DNA from: Endomicrobium sp.
GTDB taxonomy: Bacteria > Elusimicrobiota > Endomicrobiia > Endomicrobiales > Endomicrobiaceae
DNA: 13,868 nucleotides
Direction of reading: 5' to 3'
NCBI GenBank assembly: GCA_031283985.1
Contig: JAITAQ010000048.1
Span: 1-13,868, forward strand
Shown here: positions 6,396-13,868 of the stretch, one piece after another
How positions within the stretch are numbered: position 1 is the stretch's first letter
Layout: every line of letters starts with the position of its first letter
Notes under the pieces: model-generated
Seen by the model: only the letters and a program-made list of their open reading frames with translations
Told to the model about the DNA's origin: nothing
Databases searched by the model: none
Program-made: the position numbers and the translations under genes

Positions 6396-9300
6396 ATGCC
6401 AATTTTTGATTTTTTATCGCCCAAAAAAAAAAGAAAACAAAAAATTATTCTCCTTGGTTCTGGGGCGTTGTCTATAGGACAGGCAGGGGAATTTGATTAT
6501 TCGGGTTCTCAAGCTGTAAAGGCGTTGGAAGAAGAAGGCTTAGAAGTAATAATTATCAATCCGAACATTGCTTCGGTCCAAACTAACAAGGGTACAAATA
6601 AAAAAGTCTATTTGTATCCTATTACTCCTTTTTGGGTTGAAAAAATTATTAAAATAGAAAAACCCGTTGCTATTATTTCAAGCTTTGGTGGGCAGACGTC
6701 GTTAAATTGCGTTATAGCCCTTGAAAAAAGCGGCGTTTTAAAGAAATACAATGTAAAAGTTTTGGGAACGCAGGTTAATGCACTTGAATTGTCAGAAGAC
6801 AGAGAGCTTTTCGCGGGAAAAATGAAGTCTATAAATGTTCCTATAGCTAAAAGTCATGCAGTTTCTACGGTAGATGAAGCTTTAAAAACAGCCGAGCAAA
6901 TAGGTTATCCTGTTATTACTCGTTCAGCTTTTGCTTTGGGTGGGCTAGGGAGTGGACTTGCAAAAAATTCTGTAGATTTAAAATGGCTTACGCAGTCGGC
7001 GTTAATGGCTTCTCCTCAAGTTTTAATTGAAAAATCTCTTTACGGCTGGAAAGAAATAGAATATGAAGTAATGAGAGACAAAACAGGAAACACCATAACA
7101 ATATGCAATATGGAAAACTTTGACCCTATTGGAATACACACGGGAGATTCCATAGTCATAGCTCCGTGTCAGACAATAAATAACACAGAAAATAATATGC
7201 TTAGAGACACAGCCATTAAAATTGCCCAAAATGTTGGTATAGTCGGCGAGTGCAATGTGCAGTATGCTCTAAACCCTGAAGATTACGCTTTTTACGTTAT
7301 AGAAATCAACGCAAGACTTTCTCGCTCCAGTGCTTTGGCAAGCAAAGCGACGGGTTATCCTATAGCTTATATAGCGGCAAAAATCATTATAGGATTTGAC
7401 TTATTGGAACTAAAAAATCCTGTTACTGGTACAACGTCGGCATTTTATGAGCCTTCGCTTGATTACGTTACTTTAAAAGTTCCTCGTTGGGATTTAGGTA
7501 AGTTTACGGGGGTTTCTAAAAATTTAGGAACTCAAATGAAGTCTGTCGGCGAAGTTATGGCAATAGGCAGAAACTTTTGCGAAGTTATGCAAAAAGCTCT
7601 TAGAATGGTTAATGAGAATGAAAATGGCATAACAGTAAATATTTTTAAAGATGCTTCGTCTGAAGATCTTGATAAAGAGCTTTTGTCACCGACAAACTTA
7701 AGAGTCTTCGCAATTTACGAAACTTTTAAAAGAAGAAAATCTATTGAATATGTTTATGAGAAAACGAAGATAGATTATTGGTTTTTGTCTCATATTTTGT
7801 ATTTGGCAAAAATTGAATCTGAATTATTTAATTTTTTTGTAAAGCATTTTGAAAAAAAAGATTTGTTTACGGCTCAAGACATATATAATACTTATAAAAA
7901 AGTTCCAAAAGAACATTTGCATTGCCTAAAGTCCAAAGGGTTTTCTGATTTTCAGCTTACGAAAATTTTCCTTTTGGCATGTTTGTCTGGTCAAACAAAA
8001 TTGAGTATAAAACAAATACGAACTTTGTCTTTTGGCATAAGAAAACTAAGAAAGAAAGTAGGCATTCTTCCTGTTGTAAAACAAATAGATACAACGTCTT
8101 CCGAATATCCGACAAAATCTAATTATTTATATCTTACATACGATGGCATCCATAGTGATGTGTCTCCTAAGAAAAACACAAAAAGCGTTATTACTTTAGG
8201 CAGTGGAAGTTATCGTATAGGCAGTAGCTTGGAATTTGACTGGTGTTCTGTTATGACAAGCAGTTATTTCAAAAATAAAAAGAACGACAGCATTATTATA
8301 AATTGCAATCCAGAAACAGTTTCTACAGATTACAGCGCTTCTGACAGACTTTATTTTGAAGAATTGTCTTCAGAAAGAGTTTTGGATATCATAGATATTG
8401 AGGACCCTAAGGGCGTTGTAGCGTGTATGGGCGGACAGAATCCTAATAATTTAATTCAACTTTTAAGCGAGGCTAAAGTAAATATTTTGGGGCACAGCCA
8501 AAAGAGTGTTACCGGAGCTGAAGATAGAGAGAAGTTTTCAGCAATGCTTGATAAGCTCAGCATAGATCAGCCTGAGTGGATTTCAGCTGTATCCAAAGAC
8601 GAAATAGAAAAGTTTATAGAAAAAGTTGGATTTCCAGTATTTATACGTCCGAGTTTTGTATTATCTGGAACCCTTATGAACGTTGCCAACGACAAAGAAA
8701 GTTTGAAACATTACCTGTCATTAACGAAAGATATTTCGGCTGATTTTCCAGTAGTTATTTCAAAATTTATACTTGATGCAAAAGAAATAGAGTGTGACGG
8801 AGTAGCTAGAGGCGGAGAAGTTATATTATCGCTCATTACGGAGCATATAGAAAATGCAGGTGTCCACAGTGGGGATGCTACTATGGTTTTCCCTTCGCAA
8901 AAAATATATACCCGTACAGTAAATATTATTAAAGATATAGTTAGAAAAATAGTGAAAAGTCTTAATTTGAATGGACCTTTCAACATACAGTTTATAGCTA
9001 AAGAAAATGATGTAAAGGTAATAGAATGTAATGCAAGAGCTTCAAGGTCGTTTCCTTTCATTTCAAAAGTTTCTGGAGTAAATTTAGCAGAGCTTTCCTG
9101 CAAAGTTATGAATAATGAGAAAGTGAAAAAGATTTTGATTGACGAAAGCGAGATACCGTATGTTGGCATTAAAGCATCTATGTTTAGTTTTCAAAGACTT
9201 GACGGAGCAGATCCTGTAATAGGCGTTGAAATGGCATCAACTGGCGAAGTAGGTTGTTTGGGTGACAAGTTTGATCATGCGATGCTTTTAGCAATGGAAG

Positions 9301-9710
9301 CCACACAAATAAGAAAGCCGAAGAAGGGCGTTCTAATAAGCACAGGGAGAGACAAAGATAAAATTAAATTTATGGAAGTAGTTGATAACCTTTACAAACT
9401 CGGCGTTCGTGTTTATGCTACAAGAGGGACAGCAAAATTCCTTGAGGATAGAGATTATAAAGTTGAGACTGTTCACTGGAACCGCAATCCAAGAGCAGTA
9501 AATATAATAATAGAGGGGAAAGTTGATTTTGTGATCAACATAAATAAAAATTTAAGCGTTGACGAACTTCACAATAATTCGGAAATAAGAAAAATGGCTG
9601 TTAAATGTGGTTGCTCGTTGCTTACAAATCTTGAGAAAACAATGGCTTATTTAAGAGCCTATGATTCTTATGATGAGCTACAAAGCATAGATCACTGCAT
9701 AAGTTTGTAA
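6396..9710 (+). CDS. carB: Carbamoyl-phosphate synthetase large subunit, CAD-like type
   Basis: CarB uses two ATP, bicarbonate and the ammonia from CarA to make carbamoyl phosphate. The 1104-residue protein has the full plan. The first synthetase half starts at GSGALSIGQAGEFDYSG (about 21-37), with its ATP-grasp motif RSAFALGGLGSG (about 176-187). A middle oligomerisation region contains VKQIDTTSSEYPTKSNYLYL. The second half begins near residue 599 (ITLGSGSYRIGSSLEFDW), with RPSFVLSG at about 751. A C-terminal MGS-like allosteric domain runs from about 975, with ATRGTAKFL. Many of these segments are those of animal and fungal CAD rather than E. coli, which has IGQACEFDYSG and NSNPATIMTD where this has IGQAGEFDYSG and NPNIASVQTN. 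AGAGG at 6385-6389 supports the start. Separation from carA by the dead permease is secondary. Confidence 0.96.
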   Translation: MPIFDFLSPKKKRKQKIILLGSGALSIGQAGEFDYSGSQAVKALEEEGLEVIIINPNIASVQTNKGTNKKVYLYPITPFWVEKIIKIEKPVAIISSFGGQTSLNCVIALEKSGVLKKYNVKVLGTQVNALELSEDRELFAGKMKSINVPIAKSHAVSTVDEALKTAEQIGYPVITRSAFALGGLGSGLAKNSVDLKWLTQSALMASPQVLIEKSLYGWKEIEYEVMRDKTGNTITICNMENFDPIGIHTGDSIVIAPCQTINNTENNMLRDTAIKIAQNVGIVGECNVQYALNPEDYAFYVIEINARLSRSSALASKATGYPIAYIAAKIIIGFDLLELKNPVTGTTSAFYEPSLDYVTLKVPRWDLGKFTGVSKNLGTQMKSVGEVMAIGRNFCEVMQKALRMVNENENGITVNIFKDASSEDLDKELLSPTNLRVFAIYETFKRRKSIEYVYEKTKIDYWFLSHILYLAKIESELFNFFVKHFEKKDLFTAQDIYNTYKKVPKEHLHCLKSKGFSDFQLTKIFLLACLSGQTKLSIKQIRTLSFGIRKLRKKVGILPVVKQIDTTSSEYPTKSNYLYLTYDGIHSDVSPKKNTKSVITLGSGSYRIGSSLEFDWCSVMTSSYFKNKKNDSIIINCNPETVSTDYSASDRLYFEELSSERVLDIIDIEDPKGVVACMGGQNPNNLIQLLSEAKVNILGHSQKSVTGAEDREKFSAMLDKLSIDQPEWISAVSKDEIEKFIEKVGFPVFIRPSFVLSGTLMNVANDKESLKHYLSLTKDISADFPVVISKFILDAKEIECDGVARGGEVILSLITEHIENAGVHSGDATMVFPSQKIYTRTVNIIKDIVRKIVKSLNLNGPFNIQFIAKENDVKVIECNARASRSFPFISKVSGVNLAELSCKVMNNEKVKKILIDESEIPYVGIKASMFSFQRLDGADPVIGVEMASTGEVGCLGDKFDHAMLLAMEATQIRKPKKGVLISTGRDKDKIKFMEVVDNLYKLGVRVYATRGTAKFLEDRDYKVETVHWNRNPRAVNIIIEGKVDFVININKNLSVDELHNNSEIRKMAVKCGCSLLTNLEKTMAYLRAYDSYDELQSIDHCISL

Positions 9711-9782
9711 TTTTCTTTTACTTGAATACTTGAAGAAGCGTTATTTTAAATGTAATATAAATAAAATATACCTAATTTAGAG

Positions 9783-9810
9783 TTGATAAAGTGAAATAAA
9801 TAGCTATAAA
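9783..9810 (+). promoter_or_regulatory. Candidate sigma-70 promoter for purF-pyrG
   Basis: TTGATA at 9783-9788 and TATAAA at 9805-9810 are 16 bases apart, in the 178-base gap between carB and purF. The predicted transcript start near 9817 would include the hairpin at 9828-9863. The region is very AT-rich, so the match is suggestive only. Confidence 0.4.
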
Positions 9811-9827
9811 TTTATAAAACATAATAA

Positions 9828-9863
9828 CCAATTTAATGTAATTCCATTAGTTGGGTATTTTTT
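9828..9863 (+). terminator. Weak terminator-like hairpin upstream of purF
   Basis: CCAA at 9828-9831 and TAATG at 9834-9838 pair with CATTA at 9845-9849 and TTGG at 9851-9854 around a six-base loop, with a small internal asymmetry, and TTTTTT follows at 9858-9863. It could end carB transcription or act as an attenuator ahead of purF, whose start is 25 bases further on. The stem is short and AT-rich, so confidence is modest. Confidence 0.4.
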
Positions 9864-9888
9864 ATTTGCTAAAAAAAGGATTTTATTT

Positions 9889-11268
9889 ATGTGTGGAATT
9901 ATCGGTGTAGAAAATAATGAAAATGCGGCGGTGCTTGCTTCAGTCGGTCTTATAACTCTTCAACACAGAGGAGAAGAATCTGCAGGCATAACTATCAGCG
10001 GTAAAGAAAAAATGAAGACTTTTAGGTCTATGGGGCTTGTTTCAACTTTGTTTAACGAAGACATTTTGTTAAATAAACTTTCGGGAACAGCAGCTATTGG
10101 TCATGTACGCTATACCACTTCTGCTAAAAGCTCTTTAATAAATGCTCAGCCTTTCCAGATAAACTGTATTCATGGAAATGTAGCTGTAGCTCATAACGGG
10201 AATATAACAAATTTCCCTAAAATAAGAGAAATGCTTCTCAAAAAAGGAGCTATATTCAGTCATACCTCAGATACGGAAATTTTATTACATCTTATAGCTA
10301 TGTCTAAGGGAAATCTTGCCGATGTTGTGTCAAAATCTTTGCATCAACTCGAAGGCGCTTTTTCTCTCGTTATTCTTAAAGACAAAACACTTATAGGTAT
10401 AAGAGATGAAAATGGTTTTAGACCTTTGGTTTTGGGAAAGAAAGACGGCTCTTACATAATATCTTCGGAAACATGTGCTATTGAAGTTATAGGCGGTACG
10501 TATATAAGAGACATAATGCCTGGAGAAATTGTTGTTATAGAAAATGGGCAAATAAAAAAATCATTTTTTTATAAAAAACCTAAGCAGCAACATACCTGTA
10601 TTTTTGAACAAGTTTATTTTTCAAGACCTGATAGCATAATGTTTGGTAAGACTGTAAAAGAAGCTAGAGTGAAAATGGGTGAATTTCTTGCCAAGCAGAT
10701 GAAAGGCATAAAAGCGGACATTGTTATGCCTGTTCCAGATACTGGTTATTATGCAGCTTTAGGTTTTGCAAGAACTTCAAATATACTTTTTGAAAACGGT
10801 TTTGTAAGAAATCATTATGTAGGTAGGTCTTTTATAAAACCTTCTCAAAATTTGAGAGATGTTACGACTAAACTTAAATTACGACCCATAAAAGAAGTTG
10901 TAAATGGTAAGTCTATTGTGCTTATTGATGATTCTATAGTAAGAGGAACAACATCAAAAAGACTTCTTGGCGTTTTAAAGGAAGTAGGAGCGAAGAAAAT
11001 TCATTTTGTTTTATCTTGTCCGCCTATAATAGGTTCTTGCTACTATGGAATAGATACGCCAACAAAATCTCATTTAATAGCTGCTAATAATTCTGTTGAA
11101 AAAATGAGAAAGTGTTTAGGTGCGGATACTTTGACATTTTTAAGCTTAGAAAATCTTGTAAAAGCTTGTTCTTTTTCAGCTGAAAAAGAACAAGTGTTTT
11201 GTACTGCGTGTTTTACTGGAAGATACCCTACGAAAATCTCAAAGAGTACATATAAAGAAGGCTGTTAA
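9889..11268 (+). CDS. purF: Amidophosphoribosyltransferase (4Fe-4S type)
   Basis: PurF catalyses the first committed step of purine synthesis, PRPP plus glutamine to phosphoribosylamine. The 459-residue protein starts MCGIIGVE, so Cys2 becomes the class II nucleophile once Met is removed; there is no propeptide of the Bacillus kind. QHRGEESAG (about 25-33) and AHNGNITN follow as glutaminase motifs. The phosphoribosyltransferase domain carries the PRPP loop IVLIDDSIVRGTTS (about 343-356). Cys237, Cys384, Cys438 and Cys441 sit at the positions of the four 4Fe-4S ligands of the B. subtilis enzyme, the last two in FCTACFTGRYP. The protein should therefore hold an oxygen-sensitive cluster, fitting an anaerobe. 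AAGGA lies at about 9875-9879. The stop is one base before the pyrG start, so the pair is co-transcribed. Confidence 0.95.
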   Translation: MCGIIGVENNENAAVLASVGLITLQHRGEESAGITISGKEKMKTFRSMGLVSTLFNEDILLNKLSGTAAIGHVRYTTSAKSSLINAQPFQINCIHGNVAVAHNGNITNFPKIREMLLKKGAIFSHTSDTEILLHLIAMSKGNLADVVSKSLHQLEGAFSLVILKDKTLIGIRDENGFRPLVLGKKDGSYIISSETCAIEVIGGTYIRDIMPGEIVVIENGQIKKSFFYKKPKQQHTCIFEQVYFSRPDSIMFGKTVKEARVKMGEFLAKQMKGIKADIVMPVPDTGYYAALGFARTSNILFENGFVRNHYVGRSFIKPSQNLRDVTTKLKLRPIKEVVNGKSIVLIDDSIVRGTTSKRLLGVLKEVGAKKIHFVLSCPPIIGSCYYGIDTPTKSHLIAANNSVEKMRKCLGADTLTFLSLENLVKACSFSAEKEQVFCTACFTGRYPTKISKSTYKEGC

Positions 11269-11269
11269 A

Positions 11270-12862
11270 ATGGCAAAGTATATTTTTATTACGGGCGGGG
11301 TTGTAAGTTCTTTAGGAAAGGGAATTTCTGGAGCCAGTATAGGAAAACTTTTACAGCTTCACGGTTTTAAAGTCAACATGCTTAAATTTGACCCATATAT
11401 AAACGTTGATCCTGGAACTATGAATCCATATCAACATGGCGAAGTTTTTGTAACTACTGATGGAACAGAGACTGATTTAGATTTAGGAACATACGAGAGA
11501 TTTTTGGATGTTTATACAAGTAAAGCAAATACAAATACTTCCGGCGATATTTATCGCACAGTAATAGACAGAGAAAGAAGAGGAGACTACGACGGAGCCA
11601 CAGTACAGGTTATACCGCACATAACTGACGAAATAAAAAGACGATTTTCGGCTTTGAAAGATGAATGCGATATTTCTATTATTGAAATAGGCGGTACTGT
11701 TGGGGATATTGAGGGTCTTCCATTTATGGAAGCTGCTAGACAGTTTCAGCTTGAAAATAAAAAAGAAGACATTTTTAGCATACATGTTACGCTTGTTCCT
11801 TATATAGCGGGCGCCCATGAACTTAAAACAAAGCCTACGCAGCATTCCGTTAATAAGCTAAGAGAAATAGGCATTTCTCCCGATATGATTATATGCAGGA
11901 CAGAGCATCATCTTGATAAATCTTTAAAAAGAAAGATAGCTTTATTTTGTAATGTAAAAGAAGACTGTGTTGTAGAGGCTATGGATGCTCCTTCAATTTA
12001 TTACATACCAGAAGCGTTTTACAATCAAAAAGTTGATACTCTTGTGATGGAAAAACTTAAGCTAAATCCGAAGAAGAAATTTGATAATGCTTGGTTTATA
12101 AAGATAAAGTCTTTTGGTGAGTTTTCTAAGATCGTTAAAGTGGCTGTTGTTGGAAAATATGCTGATTTGAAGGATGCTTATAAATCTATTGACGAATCTC
12201 TAAATATTGCTGCTATTGCTCTAAAAACAAAAGCTGAAATAGATTATTTGGGGGCAGAGGACAATGATTTAGTAAAAAAACTAAAGAATTATGACGCTAT
12301 TTTAGTTCCCGGAGGTTTTGGAAACAGGGGAGTTGAAGGAAAAATCAGAGCTATAACTTATGCGAGAGAGAATAAAATTCCTTTCTTAGGAATATGTCTG
12401 GGCATGCAGTGTAGCGTTATAGAGGTAGCAAGGAATCTTGCCAATCTTAAAGATGCAAATTCAACGGAATTTTACGAAGATACAAAACATCCTGTAATTA
12501 AAATTCTTGACGAGCAAAAAAATGTTAAATATAGGGGAGGCACAATGAGGCTTGGCAGTTACAAGTCTCAGCTAAAGAAAAGTACTTTAGCTCATAAATT
12601 GTATAAATCTTCAGAAATAGAAGAGCGTCATAGACACAGGTATGAAATGAATCCGGAATTTGTTGAAACCTTGAAAAAAGTCGGATTGTATGTTTCTGCG
12701 TATCATAAGGATGTATTGCCAGAGATTGTTGAAATAAAAAATCACCCATTCTTTATAGGAGTGCAGTTCCACCCTGAGTTTGGTTCAAGACCTATGAAAC
12801 CTCATCCTCTTTTTGAAGGGTTTATTAACGCTGGATTGTTAAATAAAAAAACAATAAAATAG
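11270..12862 (+). CDS. pyrG: CTP synthase
   Basis: CTP synthase aminates UTP to CTP using glutamine and ATP. The 530-residue protein is of normal length. The synthetase domain opens with the P-loop-like ITGGVVSSLGKGISGASIG (about 7-25), followed by KFDPYINVDPGTMNPYQHGE and the TDGTETDLDLGTYERF nucleotide-binding stretch. The class I glutaminase domain occupies about residues 285-525, with nucleophile Cys376 in LGICLGMQ and the partners His501 and Glu503 in VQFHPEF. AGAAGG at 11256-11261 precedes the ATG, which lies one base after the purF stop. Pairing purF with pyrG couples purine and cytidine nucleotide synthesis in one transcript. It appears complete and functional. Confidence 0.97.
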   Translation: MAKYIFITGGVVSSLGKGISGASIGKLLQLHGFKVNMLKFDPYINVDPGTMNPYQHGEVFVTTDGTETDLDLGTYERFLDVYTSKANTNTSGDIYRTVIDRERRGDYDGATVQVIPHITDEIKRRFSALKDECDISIIEIGGTVGDIEGLPFMEAARQFQLENKKEDIFSIHVTLVPYIAGAHELKTKPTQHSVNKLREIGISPDMIICRTEHHLDKSLKRKIALFCNVKEDCVVEAMDAPSIYYIPEAFYNQKVDTLVMEKLKLNPKKKFDNAWFIKIKSFGEFSKIVKVAVVGKYADLKDAYKSIDESLNIAAIALKTKAEIDYLGAEDNDLVKKLKNYDAILVPGGFGNRGVEGKIRAITYARENKIPFLGICLGMQCSVIEVARNLANLKDANSTEFYEDTKHPVIKILDEQKNVKYRGGTMRLGSYKSQLKKSTLAHKLYKSSEIEERHRHRYEMNPEFVETLKKVGLYVSAYHKDVLPEIVEIKNHPFFIGVQFHPEFGSRPMKPHPLFEGFINAGLLNKKTIK

Positions 12863-12970
12863 TAGATTTTTCTCTAAAATGATTAATGCTTAGGGATATT
12901 GCAATCTTCTTTAAAACGAATATCATCCATATATTTATAAACAATTTTAATATATCTAATATTTGGGAAT

Positions 12971-13014
12971 AAAAAGAATAGATACAGGAAAAATATCTTG
13001 TGTCTATTCCTTTT
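12971..13014. terminator. Bidirectional terminator between pyrG and the convergent porin remnant
   Basis: GAATAGATACA at 12976-12986 pairs with TGTGTCTATTC at 12999-13009 (11 pairs, one a U-G wobble on the + strand RNA) around a 12-base loop. TTTT follows at 13011-13014 on the + strand, and AAAAA at 12971-12975 gives a U-run on the - strand. Its position between two genes pointing at each other fits a shared terminator. The 110 bases between the pyrG stop and this hairpin hold no recognisable gene. Confidence 0.75.
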
Positions 13015-13087
13015 AGCCTTATAAACCTATAAGTATTAGTGAGTTATTTTAGTTAGTTAAACGAGAATTCAGAGACCACCCATAACC

Positions 13088-13868
13088 TCAAAAATCAAAT
13101 CTTGTTCTTATCCCAGCTACAAGCACATTATTGGAAAGCTCTGTGTTTCCGACTCTAGGATTGGTAAAATAACTGTATAGCTGGCGTAATTCCAAGATGT
13201 TTATTTATGCCAATCCTATAGTACAATTCAAATTTAGTTTCAGCTCCATTCATGCAACCTGTCTTTACTTTATAATCAGATGAGCCATACATTTGTGACC
13301 TATTGCAAAGCCTAAAGTATCGTTTTTTCTAGACCATAGAGAAACATCTATCTCTAAATCAATATCCCAAGATAAAGTTGGTTTTATCTCAATGTCGCTT
13401 GCTTTTACTGCCTCAGTTGATTTTTTGACCGTAGCTCTACAGATGGGTTTTTAAATGAAACTCTGCCAAAAACTCTTACATTTTTGCAGACTTCTTGATC
13501 TGCACTTATGCCAAAACCGTAAGTTCCTGATTTTTTATCCAAGTTTTTGCAGGAATAATGAACGCTGTTATTTTCCCAAACATAAACCTTATAGTTGATT
13601 TTCTTTGAAAGTTTATAAGCAAATTGCACGGGAGCATTTACCCTGTCTGCATCAATATGTTCAACTTTTGTTGTAAAATATCCATAAGACAAATCAAACT
13701 TATCTGATAAAGCATAACACAAACTTAGTGCTACTCTTTGAGGTGGAGTTTCAATTATTTTATCTCCGCTAAAAATACTTGTGATAAACTGAGCTTTTTT
13801 GTCCTTTGAATATCTATTTCCTGTAAAGTATGAACTAAAGTTTAATTTACCGAAACTTACGGTTAACT
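13088..13868 (-). pseudogene. OprB-like outer-membrane porin, frameshifted and cut by the window end
   Basis: Reading leftward from the window end, an open frame gives beta-barrel strands (LTVSFGKLNFSSYFTGNRYS; ALSDKFDLSYGYFTTKV; YGFGISADQEV). It stops at about 13405, but the coding sequence continues in other frames. A shift near 13430 restores TVKKSTEAVKASDIEIKPT and LWSRKNDTLGFAIG. A shift near 13298 restores QMYGSSDYKVKTG and AETKFELYYRIGINKHLGI. A shift near 13170 restores YFTNPRVGNTELSNNVLVAG and RTRFDF at the stop (TGA at 13088-13090). These segments match the C-terminal half of carbohydrate-selective OprB porins, including the ELYYR and TPxxQ strands and the terminal Phe recognised by the barrel-assembly machinery. 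Such proteins pass sugars through the outer membrane. Three independent shifts make a functional product unlikely. The 5' end, signal peptide and promoter lie outside the window. Confidence 0.8.

Noticed and set aside
8711..9169. 152-residue antisense frame opposite carB
   Set aside because: It lies wholly within strongly conserved carB coding sequence and has no recognisable domain.
12863..12970. Possible small gene after pyrG
   Set aside because: Stops are frequent in all frames and there is no ribosome site or recognisable translation; it reads as AT-rich spacer.
13405..13722. Stand-alone 105-residue gene on the - strand
   Set aside because: The frame is open further upstream to the window end and the family similarity continues downstream in other frames, so it is one segment of the broken porin.

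Overview
The window is AT-rich DNA with dense biosynthetic genes on the + strand, separated by visibly decaying genes. It reads as part of the chromosome of a bacterium undergoing genome reduction. Three features fit an Elusimicrobiota/Endomicrobium-like symbiont or a similar AT-rich anaerobe: the base composition, the archaeal-style split glutamate synthase, and biosynthesis genes kept beside dead transporter and porin genes. This assignment is an inference from memory of gene style, not a database result. The C-terminal outer-membrane beta-barrel signature near the right end (a final Phe after an OprB-like domain) points to a two-membrane cell.

Layout. Positions 1-477 hold the 3' part of a P-loop nucleotide-kinase-like gene cut by the window edge. 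Positions 476-863 hold scrambled fragments best explained as a dead glmU. A small three-helix membrane protein (863-1135) resembles SemiSWEET/PQ-loop half-transporters. A leader with a good promoter and a terminator-like hairpin (1271-1380) precedes a tight gene set: three separately encoded domains of the glutamate synthase large subunit (1427-4761), followed 26 bases later by carA (4788-5927). Between carA and carB lies a clearly decayed amino-acid permease (5927-6348). carB (6396-9710) follows. A second promoter-plus-hairpin leader (9783-9863) precedes purF (9889-11268) and pyrG (11270-12862). A bidirectional terminator (about 12971-13014) separates pyrG from a convergent OprB-type porin gene on the - strand, broken by three frameshifts (13088-13868, continuing past the window).

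How the genes work together. Four glutamine amidotransferases sit within about 11.5 kb: glutamate synthase, the carbamoyl-phosphate synthetase small subunit, PurF and CTP synthase. Together they move the glutamine amide nitrogen into glutamate, carbamoyl phosphate (arginine and pyrimidines), purines and CTP. The neighbouring broken genes are mostly uptake functions (amino-acid permease, sugar porin) plus a possible cell-wall precursor enzyme. The pattern is of a cell that keeps its own nitrogen assimilation and nucleotide synthesis while losing import.

Most notable observations: both carbamoyl-phosphate synthetase subunits look like the eukaryotic CAD/Bacteroidetes lineage rather than the E. 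coli or Bacillus type; two operon leaders look like attenuators; and at least two, probably three, genes are pseudogenes. I found no tRNA, rRNA, CRISPR array, insertion sequence or wholly novel multi-gene system.
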